From positions 93,262,501-93,326,500 of the forward strand of contig NC_091253.1 in assembly GCF_042477335.2 (NCBI RefSeq): 64,000 nt of DNA. Direction: 5' to 3'. The DNA comes from Ovis canadensis (taxonomy: Eukaryota > Chordata > Mammalia > Artiodactyla > Bovidae). The position numbers were made by a program, and so were the translations under genes. Positions 44,841 through 57,835 of this stretch are shown here, piece by piece. Position 1 is the first letter of the stretch, and the number at the start of each line of letters is the position of its first letter. The notes beneath the pieces are model-generated. The model made no database searches. It had not been told where the DNA came from and was given only the letters and a program-made list of their open reading frames with translations.

Positions 44841-47344
44841 AGCATAGCTGAGCCTGCGGGATGTTGCTTCTACAAAAGCACTGGCTCTGGATATGCTCAA
44901 GTTTGGCCCCCAGAACTACTTTGATCCCCCCCCCCTTTCCAGCTTGAAGAACAGGTGAATGAGCACAGCAAGTGAGGAGGCTATGGGTTTCAGATTTCTT
45001 CTGATCCTGCTTACAAGTTGCCAATGCTGCCACATTTCCATCCGTAAAGCTTTGTATTGCCTCATAACTATTTAATTGCTGCTAAAAGTAAATCTGATTT
45101 TAATCCAGAAGACAACACCAAATGATCTAACTGTCGGGTCCCACTAAGAAGTGGAGAGTAATAGCTAACATGACAGTATATAGGTTGACAGCCTCTGACT
45201 TTGGTAGTGCAAGAAACAATTGATAGTAATTGTAGTTCCTCCCACTTTTTATATTCTTTGCTTCATGGGAGATATGGGTATATAAAGGATGGAAGTTTTT
45301 AGTGATTCTGCTCCCCCCCATAAGGTTATTCCACCCCTCATTTGTTAGTGTAATGAGAAAATCTATAAAGATATTTTTATGGAACATATTTTTTACGGCA
45401 TTGTTGATCCGTGGCCACATTTTGTCAGGGTAATAAATAAGGACGTGTTGTTTTCCTGGATTCAGGAAACTGCCGGCTCAGTGTTTGGTATTCAGACCTC
45501 AGACCCATGACTCACCAATAAACCACCTGGACAAACGAACAGAGAGGATCTCAACTGCTGTGGACTATTGCCCTACCTCTTGATTCTTAACTCTATTCTG
45601 TATCTGGAAATTCCATATTCATTTGAGGTATGTATAAATTGATGTCACTCTCCATGTTTAAACATAGCCCCAAACTGATTTCTTTCCTGAGATTGTTTTT
45701 CAGAACAGTGGTGTTGAACTTCAATTAAAATTTGCAAGCCATCGCTGTGCGCCCGTGGTATTTGAATGTTGCTATAACTTCCTGTACATCTCTGTGACCT
45801 CCCTCCAGAACTTTGTGGTATGCCAGTTTGCAAATGAGATGATCGGTTTGGCCTAGGGAGAGAATTTTCTCTTTAGTTTTGACTGATTTAGGTACAAATT
45901 GATTTGTTAAATTCTCTTAGAGTGTTCTAGGCTTTGTGCTATATTCTCTAAGTGGCTAAAAAGCTAAGACACAGTCTTTGCGCCTTTAAAAACTTGTGGT
46001 CTAGCTGCTAGGTAAATATTAACAGGAACAATTATGAAACCATGTGAGATAGCAGAAGTATTCACAAAATGCTTGAGGAGAAAGAAGGGGATTAGTTCTG
46101 CCCAGTGGTGGAGGAAGAAGATTTTACCAGGAAAGACCTCTCTTAGATTGGTGGCCCCCAAATGTTGGTCTCAAGACCAGTGCTAGTCTCTAAGAGAATT
46201 TTCACTGACTTGTGGCAGAATGAGAAAGAAAACAAAATTCCACAAGCTAATTTTAAGATTTAAAAAATCTTAATTTAGCATGAAATTATGTATTGACATT
46301 CTTTTTCCTGTGATGTCCTTCACTTCATGAAGACATGATGATAATATATATTATTATTTGTTTTCTTTCATTGTAAAATAAAACTTGGCAACCTAGCATC
46401 ATCCAAATTTTCTTGTATGCATTCATTTATTGGTCCTTGAAACCTAAACGGCTAGAAGCCCTTGTGAGGATGGTTATATTTGTGCTGGGGTTGGAAGAAA
46501 GAGATACACATGTAAAGGCATTCTTGCTGTTTGCCTGTCAGTGGTTTAACAATACCTACATTAAGGGGAAACTAATTTGTGAGAGAAAAAAATGTATGCT
46601 TGCATTTAAACACTGGCTTTGAGTGTTTTTCTAGTATGTGTCTGGGGGAATGTGGAGGGGGGTGGGTGTAAGAGAAAAAAAAAGTACCCACAGTGGTGCA
46701 GAATTTGAACTGTACTTTTGGAGAGCTGCTGTTGCCAACATGAATACTGGTTTTAGAAGGATTTGCACCCCCACCCCCTCAACCTTCACCCCTCTGTATA
46801 AAATCTTCAGAAGTTTAGATAAGATTTAGCTTGATGATTGTAAACCTCTACTTCTTTCCAGGTATTGGATTAAAAAGTAACCTTTGTATATATGGGCCCC
46901 TTTTCTCCCCTGAGTTTTCACCAGGGGACAGAAGAGTGAGCCATTGTGTCTGTGTGTCTGAGCAGGTCAGTGGTAACGGAATATTTAACCTGCCACCTTG
47001 TCAGTCTACCTTGTTCATCTCACCTACAGTGGCAAAGCTTTTCATCTATTTGCAAATGGATGCCTCTCAGGAGTTGAGCTATATCCATAATTTTAGGGAA
47101 TGTATCATCTTTGAAGAGGGATTCAAGGAGAATGACAAAGATGATAAAAGGGCTGAATAATATCAAAAGGTATCAGATTTAAGAAGAATACTATAGGGAT
47201 TTCCCTATCTGAACTCTGGGGCAGTGATCTTACAGGATTCCTTCCAGCATAGATGCTTTAAAAAATGATCAAAGATTTCCCTGAAAATTTGCAAGACAAC
47301 GCTTGTAAATAGCAGGCTCTTCTACTGTGCATTTGGAAGCAGCC
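44841..47344. other. intergenic, no recognised feature
   Basis: About 2.5 kb with no recognised gene or young repeat. C-rich runs occur at 44928-44936 and 45313-45319. Open frames reach 109 codons (46831-47160) without recognisable domains. Confidence 0.5.
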
Positions 47345-47545
47345 CTGTGTGTGGTCAAGTAAGAGGCTCTGAAGTCAGAGGATTCAAATTCTTGCTCACT
47401 CATTACTGCAGTCAAGTCACCACCTTGCTAAGCTTTAATTTTCTCCTCTTCAATGGAAATAATAGTCTTACTCCAAAGGCTGATGTAAATAGAAGTAATA
47501 AGCATGCAATAAGCACAAGCTATTACTATTCTTCTTCTATTTAAA
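47345..47545 (+). mobile_element. MIR fragment
   Basis: tctgaagtcagaggattcaa, then cttgctaagctttaattttc, then aataagcatgcaataagc, in MIR order. Confidence 0.65.
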
Positions 47546-48149
47546 TTTTTATTATTGTCACTTGCTCCTGAGAGGAGAGCCTCTCTCCTGGCCCTTCTCT
47601 CCTTGGCTCTGCGCTGTCTCCCGTCTCTGTGTCTGGAGTGTCCTGATTCAAGTGATCACGTGCACTGGTTGATTCTTTCAGCTTCCTTGAAACTAAAGCA
47701 TCTGCACGTGAACAACAACAATGAAATGATGTTTATAGGGCAGATCATTTATTTTGCTTAACTCTCAAATGTTAAAGGAGATAAATAAAAATTTTATGTC
47801 ACAATATTTTTAGACAAAATCATGTGGAGGAAAAAAATGTTATTTAAGTGAATTATGTATTCTATTAATAATCCACAGGCTTCACTCTCCCCATGACCTT
47901 TAGCAACCCAGTAATGGATATATTGGAAGGAGATAAACACACAAGAGAGGATGAGATGATGGAATATTCTGTGGCCTTTCTGGTTCCTATTTTGTTTAAA
48001 AAAGAGAAAAACATGGGCTTCAAGAGGTAGAATTGTGACCCAGTGTGTCCACCCTGAAATGGCCAGCTAGGCTGTTGGAAGTTGAGATAGAGAAGCTAAG
48101 AAGGGCCCTTTCCACACCTTAGCACCAAATTTTGTAATTAAAAGAAAAC

Positions 48150-48265
48150 AAAGGGGGAGAGGACACATGTATACTTATAGCTAATTCATGATGTTGTACT
48201 GCAGAAATCAACACAACATTGTAAAGCAATTATCCTCCGATTAAAAATAAATTAAGGGAAAAAAG
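48150..48265 (+). mobile_element. ruminant L1 3' end
   Basis: ggacacatgtatacttatag, acacaacattgtaaagcaat, tatcctccgattaaaaataa is the bovid L1 terminus. Confidence 0.8.
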
Positions 48266-48394
48266 AGAATAAAAGGTCCATGAGGTTTCATTGGTTCCTT
48301 AGAAGTGTTGAATTGACCTAACCTTGATGAGTGCTATTTGAGTCATTCATTCATTCAACCAGTAATTGTTGGACACCCAGATACTGTTCGTTCT

Positions 48395-48600
48395 GCAAGT
48401 ATGCGTCCGACTCTTTGCGACCCTATGGATTGTAGCCCACCAGACTCCTGTGTCCAAGGGATTCTCCAGGCAAGAATACTGGAGTGGGTTACCATGCCCT
48501 CCTCCAGGGGATCTTCCTGACCCAGGGATCGAACCTGTGTCTCCTGTGGCTCCTGCACTGCAGGCAGATTCTTGACCGCAGAGCCATGGGGGAGGCCCAC
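48395..48600 (-). mobile_element. Bov-tA SINE
   Basis: Reverse copy with an extra tcctgtggctcctgcactgc stretch near the head. Confidence 0.9.
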
Positions 48601-48604
48601 CGTT

Positions 48605-49689
48605 GTGAATACTGGAGGGCAAACAGGACCAAACAAACCCCTGTTCTCATGGCACCTGCAATCCAGGGGGGAAATCACTGCAGAAAAAACTCCACAGGAA
48701 ATTCACAGCAGAACCAACCTATAGTGGCTTACGAAGTCCCTGAGGGTGGCCTTGGTGGCTGATGTTTCGTAATCACCTTGCTTAATATTCATGCAGAGAC
48801 ATAGGTGTGTTTTTCTGTTACACTACTTACCACAGCAGTAACTTTCAATTAAAGCCATGAGGAGTTTTGACCTCTCAAAAATGGTTGACATGGCTTTGGA
48901 GATCTATTTTTGTCCTGCTTTCTCAAGTTCACGTCTTGTGTGATAGCCAACAAGGAAAATACCACGCTGCCACAAGTGTAGCCAGGTAAGATCTGTGTTA
49001 TCCATGATACTTGGACTATTGCGATACTGATGGGCTGAGAAACAAATTTTTCATGTACCTAACACAATATTCAGGTTTGAGCATTGAGGTTACCTAACAA
49101 GTTGATATAGTTAACTTTGGGGGTAGGGGGGGGGTATGCCTTCTTAACTTTCAATGTCAATTTTAGGTAGTCAGAAATCTTGCCTGAGGCCAGTATCTGG
49201 ATAATAGTGTAAGTGTTGGTGAAACTGTGAGAATGACCATCAGATTTCCGTAGGCAGGCGGTTTGTAAAGAAGGAGGATTAGTTTTAACCTTAACCCCCC
49301 CTTCAACTCTTAACGAAAAGCATGTGGTAAATCAAGCAGGGCATGTTAGGTATTGCATTTCAGTTGTGGAGTGACATCTAATACCAAGTCAGCATTTGTT
49401 GTTAACTCTGGATGTACCGTATTAAGTAGTTAAGGACAAGTCTCTCAAATATCCCCACAGACAATTCACTAATGACTACAGGAAAAGAATGGTACCTTTC
49501 CAGTGGGGAGACCAGACGGGCCCCACCATCACCAGTGAACCCAGCATCTTCAGCCACAGGAGTTATTGACTGCCTCGAGGTTCTCCCTGAGATGCCGTGG
49601 AAAGTGCCTGGCCTCACCTGGGAATATTCGTACCAGCAAATGGTTAAACTGAATACGATCATGAGGAAACAAGCAGACAAATCCAGATG
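48605..49689. other. intergenic, no recognised feature
   Basis: No gene recognised. A G-run interrupted by single bases lies at 49120-49135. Confidence 0.5.
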
Positions 49690-50235
49690 GTAGGACATTC
49701 TGTTAGGCAATTGGCTTGGACTCTTCAAAAATGTCAACATTATGAAAGCCAGACCAAAAAAGGAAAAAACCTCCGTGGGTAAATGCTCTAAATTGAAACA
49801 GACCAACGAGACCTGGCAGCTGGGGGATATGGTGCTGAAGGACACTGAAGGAAGGAGAGAGAGTGGAGGGAAAGGGAGGGGAGGAAGAAAAAAATATCTA
49901 TAAGAGACATTTGGGGGCAAATTGGAGAAACTTTAATATAATCTGTGTTTGATTATCCTTTTGATGCTAAATTCTTTGCCTCTGAGCATTCTGAAGGAGA
50001 ATGTCTTTGGTCAGGAGAATTCAGAATTCAGGAGATTCGTGCTGAAATATTTTAGGTATGAAATGTCCTGAGGTCTGCAACTTTCAAGGGCTCAAGACAA
50101 GGGCTCCCAAAACATGGAGAGAGAGAAACAAACATGGCAAAATGTTAATCGGTGAGTCCAGGTGTAGGAAACATGTGTTCCTTGTGTTACTCTTTCAACT
50201 TTTCTGTTTCAAGTTTTTCAAAGCAAAAAAAGGGA
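49690..50235 (+). mobile_element. old L1 (L1M type) 3' UTR
   Basis: ggacattctgttaggcaatt, ggactcttcaaaaatgtcaa, tgtctttggtcaggagaatt, atggcaaaatgttaatcggt and cttttctgtttcaag occur in the order of an old mammalian L1 3' UTR. Confidence 0.7.
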
Positions 50236-50439
50236 GAGACAAGGGAAGTCTATTTGAGGGAAATCCGGAACAAAAACAGGATGTAAGAAAACACACGTGC
50301 GTACAACTTAGCTGTGATGCCTCAGAGGAATAAAGGCCAGATCAGTGGACTGACTCTGGAGTGGGACTTATGAGGGTTGTGCTCTGGTGTGTCCTCAGGC
50401 ATCACCCGCCCTGGGATCATGGGCAGTTTGCCTAACTCT

Positions 50440-50900
50440 CTGTATCCGTTTCCTAGGGCTGCTGAAACAAGCGTCACAAACCACGTGGCTTGAAACAACA
50501 GAGATGTCTCACTCATCTCACCATTTTGGAGGCTGAAGTCTGAAATCAAGGTATCGGCATGGTCAGGCTCCTCCTGAAACCCGGAGGGGAGCATCTTTCC
50601 TTGCCTCTTGCTGGATTCGGATGGGTTGCCAGCAGTCCTTGGCTCTCTGGGCTCACAGCTGCAGCCCTTCGCATTCTGCCTCTGTCTGTTACATGGTGTT
50701 CTCCTCTTCTGTGTCTGTCCCAGGATCCCTCCTCCTCTGGGAAGGACAGCAGTTGTATTGGATTGGGGCCACCCTAATGATCTCATCTGAAGCCTGATTA
50801 CATCTGCAGAGACCCTGTTTCCAAATAAGGGTGCGTCCACAAGTGCTGGGGGATTAAGGCTTTGACACATTTTTCAGGGGATGCAGTGCAACCCATAACC
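50440..50900 (+). repeat. old interspersed repeat (cctagggctgctg family)
   Basis: gtttcctagggctgctgaaa, cattttggaggctgaagtct, atggtgttctcctcttctgt, ggccaccctaatgatctcat and gattacatctgcagagaccc, ending ttttcaggggatgcagtgca. It is a well-known mammalian repeat; name not assigned. Confidence 0.65.
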
Positions 50901-52683
50901 CCTTCATTCTTGTTTCTCTAACTCCCAACATGTGTGGGGGACGCAGTGGACCCGATCAACCAGAACGCACACTGAGGTCCCTTCTGAAGCTCAGAGTCTG
51001 AGGCTCTGGGTGTCCACTGTTCTAAGTTCAGACATGAGTCAGCTTTGGGCAACTAAAGAGCCCAAGAGAGACGTGATGAGAAGGAGGTTCCAGATCATTA
51101 TTAAACAGATAAGAAGCGTGTCCCTTGGAAACATGATTCGTGTATGTTCTTGGCATAGCAGGGGCTGTTTTATTTTGCTTGTCATAGTCATCCTTTTTGT
51201 CCTCATTTTTATTTGTTGAATGATTGTTTGTTAAAAGTTTTCTAAGCTGAATTCCCATCCTGTTACCCATAAAATTGCATAAAGTGAGATGCTAGAGTTA
51301 AAAAAAAAAATAACTGTCACATCACAACTGATATTAGAGATTGGCAAGGCTGCCAGCTGGAGCAGACTAACAAGGAAAATCAAGATTCCTCTCTCTGTCT
51401 TTGTCCTTCAGGCTAAAAAAAGGCAGGATAAGAAGAGAGAATGTTCTGTAATGAGTAAGGGTGGCCGTGCCTCGTGATGGGTCAGCCCTGCGTGTCTGGA
51501 GGAGGACTCTCTTTGAGGCCCAGGAGGTGGGCTGGGGGCAGGGGGTGGAGGACGGCAAGTGGAGGAGGGTAGGGGGAGCGTAAATCGAGATGAGAACCAC
51601 CAACGGTCTCCTGATGTCTCTGTGCTTCAAAGAGAAAACTGTGTCACAGCCGCAGGAGGGGAAGGCACTGATCGCAGAGTTGAAAGAGGACATTTTCCCA
51701 GAGCTGTAGGCCCACAGTCCTCAGCGTGACTGATGCACAAAGCTGCGTCTGCCTCCCTCCTGCGTCTCCCCGCACGTGACTTAAGGTGGATGCCAGATGT
51801 GTAAACCGGGGCAGGGCTGTGTCCCATCTATTAGAAATCTCTGACTTGTGGGCGTGAAACAAAAACGTCAGCCAAAAGGAATCTTCTCCAAAATCCAATT
51901 GCGCTATTTTCTTCCCTGGCTTTCAGAAATCATCTGGATAAACCATGGGTGATTTAATTATACTGTCATTATGAAAGCAGGTTCTGTCACTTGCTGTCAG
52001 TGCCAGGTAAAAACACTTGGAACTCACACTGCGTCCTTATTACTCTGGTCTTCCTTTGCCGCTCTTCAGCAATGGGCGTTATGGATTTGTCAGCATTTCC
52101 GGTGTTAGCTCTTATTTTCAAGGCTTCTGCCTTAGTTGCTGAAATTGCATTGTCCTGGATGGGAGCCTGGAGGTAATTTCCTTTAGTGTTTCAGTGGCTG
52201 CAGTCTTTTATGGCTGTGTGTGACTGTGCAAGTGATTTCAATATCTTTTTATTAAAAGATTAATTCATGCGTCTCAACTCATTTTTTCTGATGCAGATAG
52301 CTTTTATCCAAGATTGAGGCATGAATCATGTGAAGTAAACACTTACAAAGTCCACAACTCAGAAAAGGCCCTGCCTTGGCAGCAGCAAAGCAAGGCATGG
52401 GAAGGAAGTAATGAGATCACTGTGGTGATTATCAGTCATAGTTCTTTATGGTCACACATTGTGTATCTCTGAGATTTATAATATAAAACAGAGGGAAGAG
52501 CAGATGTGGTCTGAAATTGTAAATTTAAATTATGTGCCTTTTACTTGTTATTGACATTGAGATCTTCTCAACGAATCTTAGAATTTCAGTACCTGAAAAA
52601 GACCTTAGATCTTCTTTAATCCATCAGCTGTGGATACTTATTCCATCAGTTGTATATTCCCTCTTCTGCCCTTCCATTAATAG
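50901..52683. other. intergenic, no recognised feature
   Basis: About 1.8 kb with no gene or repeat that I can name. Confidence 0.5.
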
Positions 52684-53050
52684 GTCAGTTAACTAATGAT
52701 GTGTAACAATCCCAAAACGTGTGTTTTGGCTAAGAAAAAAATCCCTGAGTAGTTCACAATTCTGGGTGTTGGCAACTTGAACTGAGCTCAGCGAGGTGCT
52801 GCTTCTGCTGGTCCTGCCTCGGCTCACTCACGTGGCTTCAGTTCATCTGGCAGTTCAGCCAAGAGCTGATTGAACGTGTATGGCTTCATTGCATATCTAG
52901 CGGTTGACTGTGGCTCAGAGGCAACTGCGACAAGTGTCTGCAGCATCCAGTAGGCCACCCCAGGCTTTCCACGGGCCACTGGGTTCCAAGAGGAGCAAAT
53001 GAGAGCAGATTCCAATCCACAGCTCTTGTCAAGCCTCTGTTTGTGGCACC
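52684..53050 (+). repeat. old interspersed repeat (family A)
   Basis: gatgtgtaacaatcccaaaa, gtagttcacaattctgggtg and cactcacgtggcttcagttc. Related to 44495-44840. Confidence 0.5.
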
Positions 53051-53064
53051 CTTGCTAATGTGTC

Positions 53065-53590
53065 ATCCAGTTGAGTTCAGCTGCTCAGTCGTGTCTGACT
53101 CTTTGTGACCCCATGGACTGTAGCACGCCAGGCCTCCCCGTCCATCACCAATGCCCAGAGTTTCCCCAAACTCAGGTCCACTGAGTCGGTGATGCCATCC
53201 AACCATCTCATCCTCTGTCATCCCCTTCTCCTCCTGCCTTCAATCTTTCTCAACATCAGGGTCTTTTCTAGTGAGTCGGCTCTTCACATCAGGTGGCCAA
53301 AGTATTGGAGTTTCAGCTTCAACATCAGTCCTTCCAATGAATATTCAGGACTGATTTCCTTTAGGATGGACTGGTTGGATCTCCTTGCAGTCCAAGGGAC
53401 TCTCAAGAGTCTTCTCCAACACCACAGTTCAAAAGCATCAATTCTTCTGCACTCAGCTTTCTTTATAGTCCAACTCTCACATCCATACATGACCACTGGA
53501 TACATAGCTTTGACTAGATGGACGTTGTTGGCAATGTCTCAGCTTTTTAATATGCTGTCTAGGTTGGTCATAAATTTTCTTATTAGCCAA
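53065..53590 (-). mobile_element. BovB LINE 3' fragment
   Basis: C-terminal reverse-transcriptase region, reverse orientation, with several small deletions including the loss of the gaaaaacc block near 53500. It shares 53299-53518 with a second piece 0.9 kb away. Confidence 0.9.
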
Positions 53591-54205
53591 AGCCAACCAT
53601 TTGGCCAGGCTCAAGTGAAAAGAGGTGAAGAGATAAGGCTCCACCTCTCAATGGAAGGAACAACAAAAGGGAAGTAGCCTCCATTTGCTTTTATTTGGAA
53701 ACTGTGGTGCCATCCTGATAGCATCAGCTGAAATCTCCCTAGTATTCAGTCTTGCCTGAGAAAGGAAGAGAGAGTTATGGGCCACTGTGCATTGCCCAGC
53801 CCACTCCTAAAGGAAGTGACAATTCATCTTGAGGAAAGAGACAGGAGAGTTCAAGATTGTTCAAGGTCATTAAGTCAGTGATGGGGGAGGTTCCACCTCA
53901 GTACAGCCCTTATTTGTCCCTCAGGTGGCCCAACCCTGTCCCCATGACCTGTCCCCGAGACCTGGAGAAGAGGCTGGAGTAATAAGAACAGAGTTTCAGG
54001 GAAGTTTCTAGGGAAGACATGGGGATTTAGAGGATGAAGGGAGTTTCCACATTTTGGTCTCTTCTGGGGATGGGGGCCATGTTGGACTGAACCCAGTCTG
54101 CTCCTGGACCAGAGCTGACGTGGGAGAGGAAATTGGCCTGGGATGGCAACCAGGCCAATGCCACAGGCTTTGATGGAACATGCAGGAGGGACTCACAGCC
54201 TCAGC
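53591..54205. other. spacer between the two related BovB pieces
   Basis: No gene or repeat recognised. Confidence 0.5.
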
Positions 54206-54432
54206 AGGTCAAAGTATTGGAGTTTCAGCTTCAACATCAGTCCCTCCAATGAATATTCAGGACTGATTTCCTTTAGGATGGACTGGTTGGATCTCCTTGC
54301 AGTCCAAGGGACTCTCAAGAGTCTTCTCTAACACCACAGTTCAAAAGCATTGATTCTTCTGCACCCAGCTTTCTTTATAGTCCAACTCTCACATCCATAC
54401 ATGATTACTGGATACATAGCTTTGACTAGAGA
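54206..54432 (-). mobile_element. BovB internal fragment, near-copy of 53299-53518
   Basis: A 220-bp internal piece (54211-54430) with neither the element's 3' tail nor an ordinary 5' extension. By eye it differs from 53299-53518 at about seven positions, has no gaps, and carries the same unusual deletion. Confidence 0.9.
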
Positions 54433-54960
54433 TTTACTCGCAAGAGCACACGAGACACCCTTTCCTGGATGAACTGGAGGACACTGAGGGAACTCCACAC
54501 TTATGCTCAGGTATAAGTCACCGCTCCTGTTTTTAAGCCAGTGTGTGAGTTTGTATGTGTTACTCAGTGATGATGTATAAGCCATGCTGATATATGAGCG
54601 ACAAGGGCTAGAGAGGGAGATGTGGGAGCCCTCAGTCAGAGAGAGACTTCAGGAAGGGGCTAAGACCAGAGGCAGATCTGCAAATAGGCGAGGACTTAGA
54701 AGAGGATTAAGCTGGAGACCGTTCCAAAGTAATCCGCCCATGAGGGCAGTTAATACTTCACTGAGAAACCTGCTCTTTTGCTAAAAACTGCTTTGTCTTA
54801 GGTCACTTCCGTGGAGTCACGAGAGAAGTTGTAGAATCAGAGGAATTGGGGAGGATAATGCTCCCAGATGCCCCTAGAATCTCAGTATTTAGAATCACTA
54901 GGGAAATCAAGTGTCTTTCACAATGGCATTGATGAACTGCTGCCAGAGAATAAATGAGTG

Positions 54961-54962
<2 letters not shown>

Positions 54963-55004
<42 letters not shown>
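54963..55004. repeat. (GT)21 microsatellite
   Basis: Uninterrupted GT dinucleotides, very likely polymorphic. Confidence 0.97.
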
Positions 55005-55007
<3 letters not shown>

Positions 55008-55530
55008 GAATCTCGGTCTTTATTGGCTGCAGGGTTTAACACACTCAGGCCGAGAGCCAGGGCTCGGATTTTGTTGAAAGCAGTAATGTCAATGTTTTGC
55101 ACGTGTGGGGACAAGAGAAAGCAGAAAGAACATAGAAGTCTTAGATAAAATGATGAATAACATATAACCCCCTTATTCATATATATTTATTTATACACAC
55201 TCTATTTTGTTGCAAAAGAAAGTTAGGGTGACTTAAATGAATACATTTATATATTGTACGACATACATATAACTTGAAAGCATAAATTTTAAATAAGGAT
55301 GAAATAATTTTTGCACAAGTTTTTTTTTTCTGCATTGTTATATTAATAGCTTTGCACTTGTGGGGAGAAGTGAATGGCACTTCCCTCCTCCGACCTACAT
55401 AAAAAAAAAGCAAGTGTCTGAATTGTGCACAAGTTGGGTCCCTTCTGAGTCACCACCTACTATGCATCAGGTTTGGAATGAATTCTACAACCTCACCCAG
55501 TTTGGGTTAAGGAATAGGCTTTATTGGGGA

Positions 55531-55743
55531 GGGGCTTCCCTTGTAGCTCTGTCGGTAAAGAATCTGCCTGCAGTGTAGGAGACTGGAGTTTGATCCCTGG
55601 GTTGGGAAGATCCCCTGGAGAAGGAAATGGCAACCGACTCTGGTATCCTTGCCTGGAAAATCTCACGGACAGAGGAGGCTGGTGGGCTGCAGTCCAGAGG
55701 GCTGCAAAGAGTTGGGCACGATTAACCGACTAACACTTGCTTA
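55531..55743 (+). mobile_element. Bov-tA SINE with target-site duplication
   Basis: Full-length forward copy starting ggggcttcccttgtagctct. It is flanked by perfect 12-bp repeats ctttattgggga at 55519-55530 and 55744-55755. Confidence 0.95.
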
Positions 55744-56379
55744 CTTTATTGGGGAAAGGGAAAACTTACAAGGCAGGTTACACAGAAAGAGGACCAGGTT
55801 CCCTGCCTCCCACAGTCCCACAGAGAGACAGGCAAGGGTGCTATGTAAGAAACGTAGTGTGGGTTTACGTTCCAATAGAGGAACAGTGTCTTTATTTTGC
55901 CTTTTCTATAAAGCAAGTGTAAAACAGCCGCTTTGTCAGTGGGGGAAAACTCAGGCAGTTTGATTCTGGATTGGGGGGCCAGCTGTTTACAGGGGTACTG
56001 GGAAAGCCAGCAGCCATGGTCCACAGGATGCTGCCGGGAAAGGATGCTACTGGTCTCATGGGAAACTGAGCTGGGATGTAGCATTTCTGCTGAAATACCT
56101 CTCTGAGGCCTGCTACCTCGTTGGCCAGGCAACCAGAGTGAGCTGCCATAGTCATTTTCAGACTATTTTGCTCATCACCCTATAATTAGTGACAAGTCTG
56201 AGGCCAGGAAGCCTGAAGCTTGCTATAGTGGCCTTACAAAAGTCCCTCCACCTGTCTGATCCTAATTAGAGGTTCTAGTCCTCATCCTACTCTGTAGGCT
56301 GTTAGAAGACCAAATGAGTGTAACCAGTGGCCAAACAACTAAAATGGGAGGCTGGCAATTTAGCCAGCAATATTTTTCA

Positions 56380-56450
56380 GCTGGAGAAGGAAATGGCGAT
56401 CCACTCCAGTACTCTTGCCTGGAGAATTCGGGCACGACTGAGCAACTATC
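56380..56450 (+). mobile_element. Bov-A SINE fragment with internal deletion
   Basis: ggagaaggaaatggcgatcc through tgcctggagaatt, then directly gggcacgactgagcaact. The middle of the element is missing. Confidence 0.75.
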
Positions 56451-57469
56451 ACATTTTTCAGCACTTTGCTTTCAGAATTAAAAGATAAATCAGACAAGGT
56501 TGGTAATTTATCCAAAATGTGCCTTCCAAAATATAGCCCAGTAACCAGTATCAATTCAGTCCATTTTTCAAAGCCTCCTAATTCTAGAACTCAATGTAAT
56601 TAAAAAAGAAAAATGATGCTCAGAATAGTGAACTGGGGGCATTCAACACCCCCAGTCACCAAAAAGGAGGAATATGGACCAAAACACAGGAGAGAAAAAT
56701 TATCCAAACGTTTAAATCAAAAACCAAAATAAGACTAATAATAATGGATGGCTGCAGCAGACCACTGGCCAGTCACCTACTAGACAGACCCTCCTCATTG
56801 CTAACAGAACCCCCGTTTGGCTTTTGCCTTCACAGGGCACCACCACCCCCACCATAGCCTATGAGTATGTTTTGCTGTCCTAAGTCAATCGTGGTGATTC
56901 CGCAGGGTTATGATGTGATTCTGGCCAAAGAGTTGAGAAAGATGGTCTTCAGGGGGCTCCAGGGGAGGGTCTCCTTGTCCTTGAAGAAAGGTGGCTGCTG
57001 GAGGGTGTGAAGGGTGAGTGGCCTTCAGAATTGCTGCCGAAGCCCTGGCCTCTGAGCCCATCTCGAATGAGGCCGCCTGCCCCATGGGGTTTCCTAGCTT
57101 GCTCCCTCTGTCCCCTGTCTGAACGACTCTCTCCCCCAATGTGCCCCATCGTGCCGGACCCCAGGACACAGTCCAGTTTGCAGTGTGTCAACTCCGAGGT
57201 GATGAAAAAAGCCACGGGCTCTGGAGCCCTACTACTTGGGGGGTGCCCCGGGTCCCTGGCTCCTTGTCTTGATACCTTCGTCTACTATTCTGTCATTATC
57301 CAAGTACTTGACTGCTTTCCCGTTTGTCTGGGTCCCCGCTCAGGCCCATGTCTGATTACCACAGTCTCTGCAACCCCTAACAAAGTTCCTGACACCAGAA
57401 GCTCCCAGTAAACGTTTCCTGAAGGAGTCAGGGATGGAACTAATGTATCCCAGTTGCCTTTACCACACG
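56451..57469. other. intergenic, no recognised feature
   Basis: Includes a GC-richer stretch at 56940-57260 with a 134-codon open frame (57007-57411). It has no recognisable domain, start context or homologue, and I do not call it a gene. Confidence 0.45.
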
Positions 57470-57565
57470 ATGCGACCTTGGGAAAGTGGTGCAACCTGTC
57501 TGTGATGTTTCTTTACCTATAAACTGGGGTGATAACATCCCTTTGTAAAGGTTATTGAGATGATG
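57470..57565 (+). mobile_element. MIR fragment
   Basis: gcgaccttgggaaagtggtg, then ctttacctataaactggggt, then gttattgagatgatg, as in MIR. Confidence 0.65.
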
Positions 57566-57694
57566 TATTTTTTTTAACTGTAGTACTGGAGAAAGGACAG
57601 GGAAATGAAGGAAAATCTGTGTCACCTGAGTGGTGAGGAGCATGTCAAGTAATGATGAATCCATCAATGATAGCTGGAACTTTTTCAGTAGCTG

Positions 57695-57835
57695 TCACAT
57701 ATTGAGTATTGTATACCATTATCTCATTAACTACTTCCAAGTCTTTGAGGAGGAAATTACTGTACCCATAACACAGATAACAAAACTGAGACTCAGGAAG
57801 TAAAGCACTAGCCAGCTGGCAGAGCTGGGGATTCA
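57695..57835 (-). mobile_element. MIR fragment
   Basis: cattatctcattaactactt, then acagataacaaaactgagac, then gccagctggcagagctggg match the reverse-complement MIR core. Confidence 0.65.

Noticed and set aside
49402-49920. 172-codon minus-strand frame with hydrophobic stretches
   Set aside because: Partly overlaps an old L1 3' UTR and shows no recognisable family; likely chance.
50322-50870. 182-codon minus-strand frame
   Set aside because: Lies within an old interspersed repeat; no domain or conserved motif.
57007-57411. 134-codon plus-strand frame in a GC-richer stretch
   Set aside because: No splice structure, promoter or recognisable protein family; overlapping frames on the other strand are equally open.
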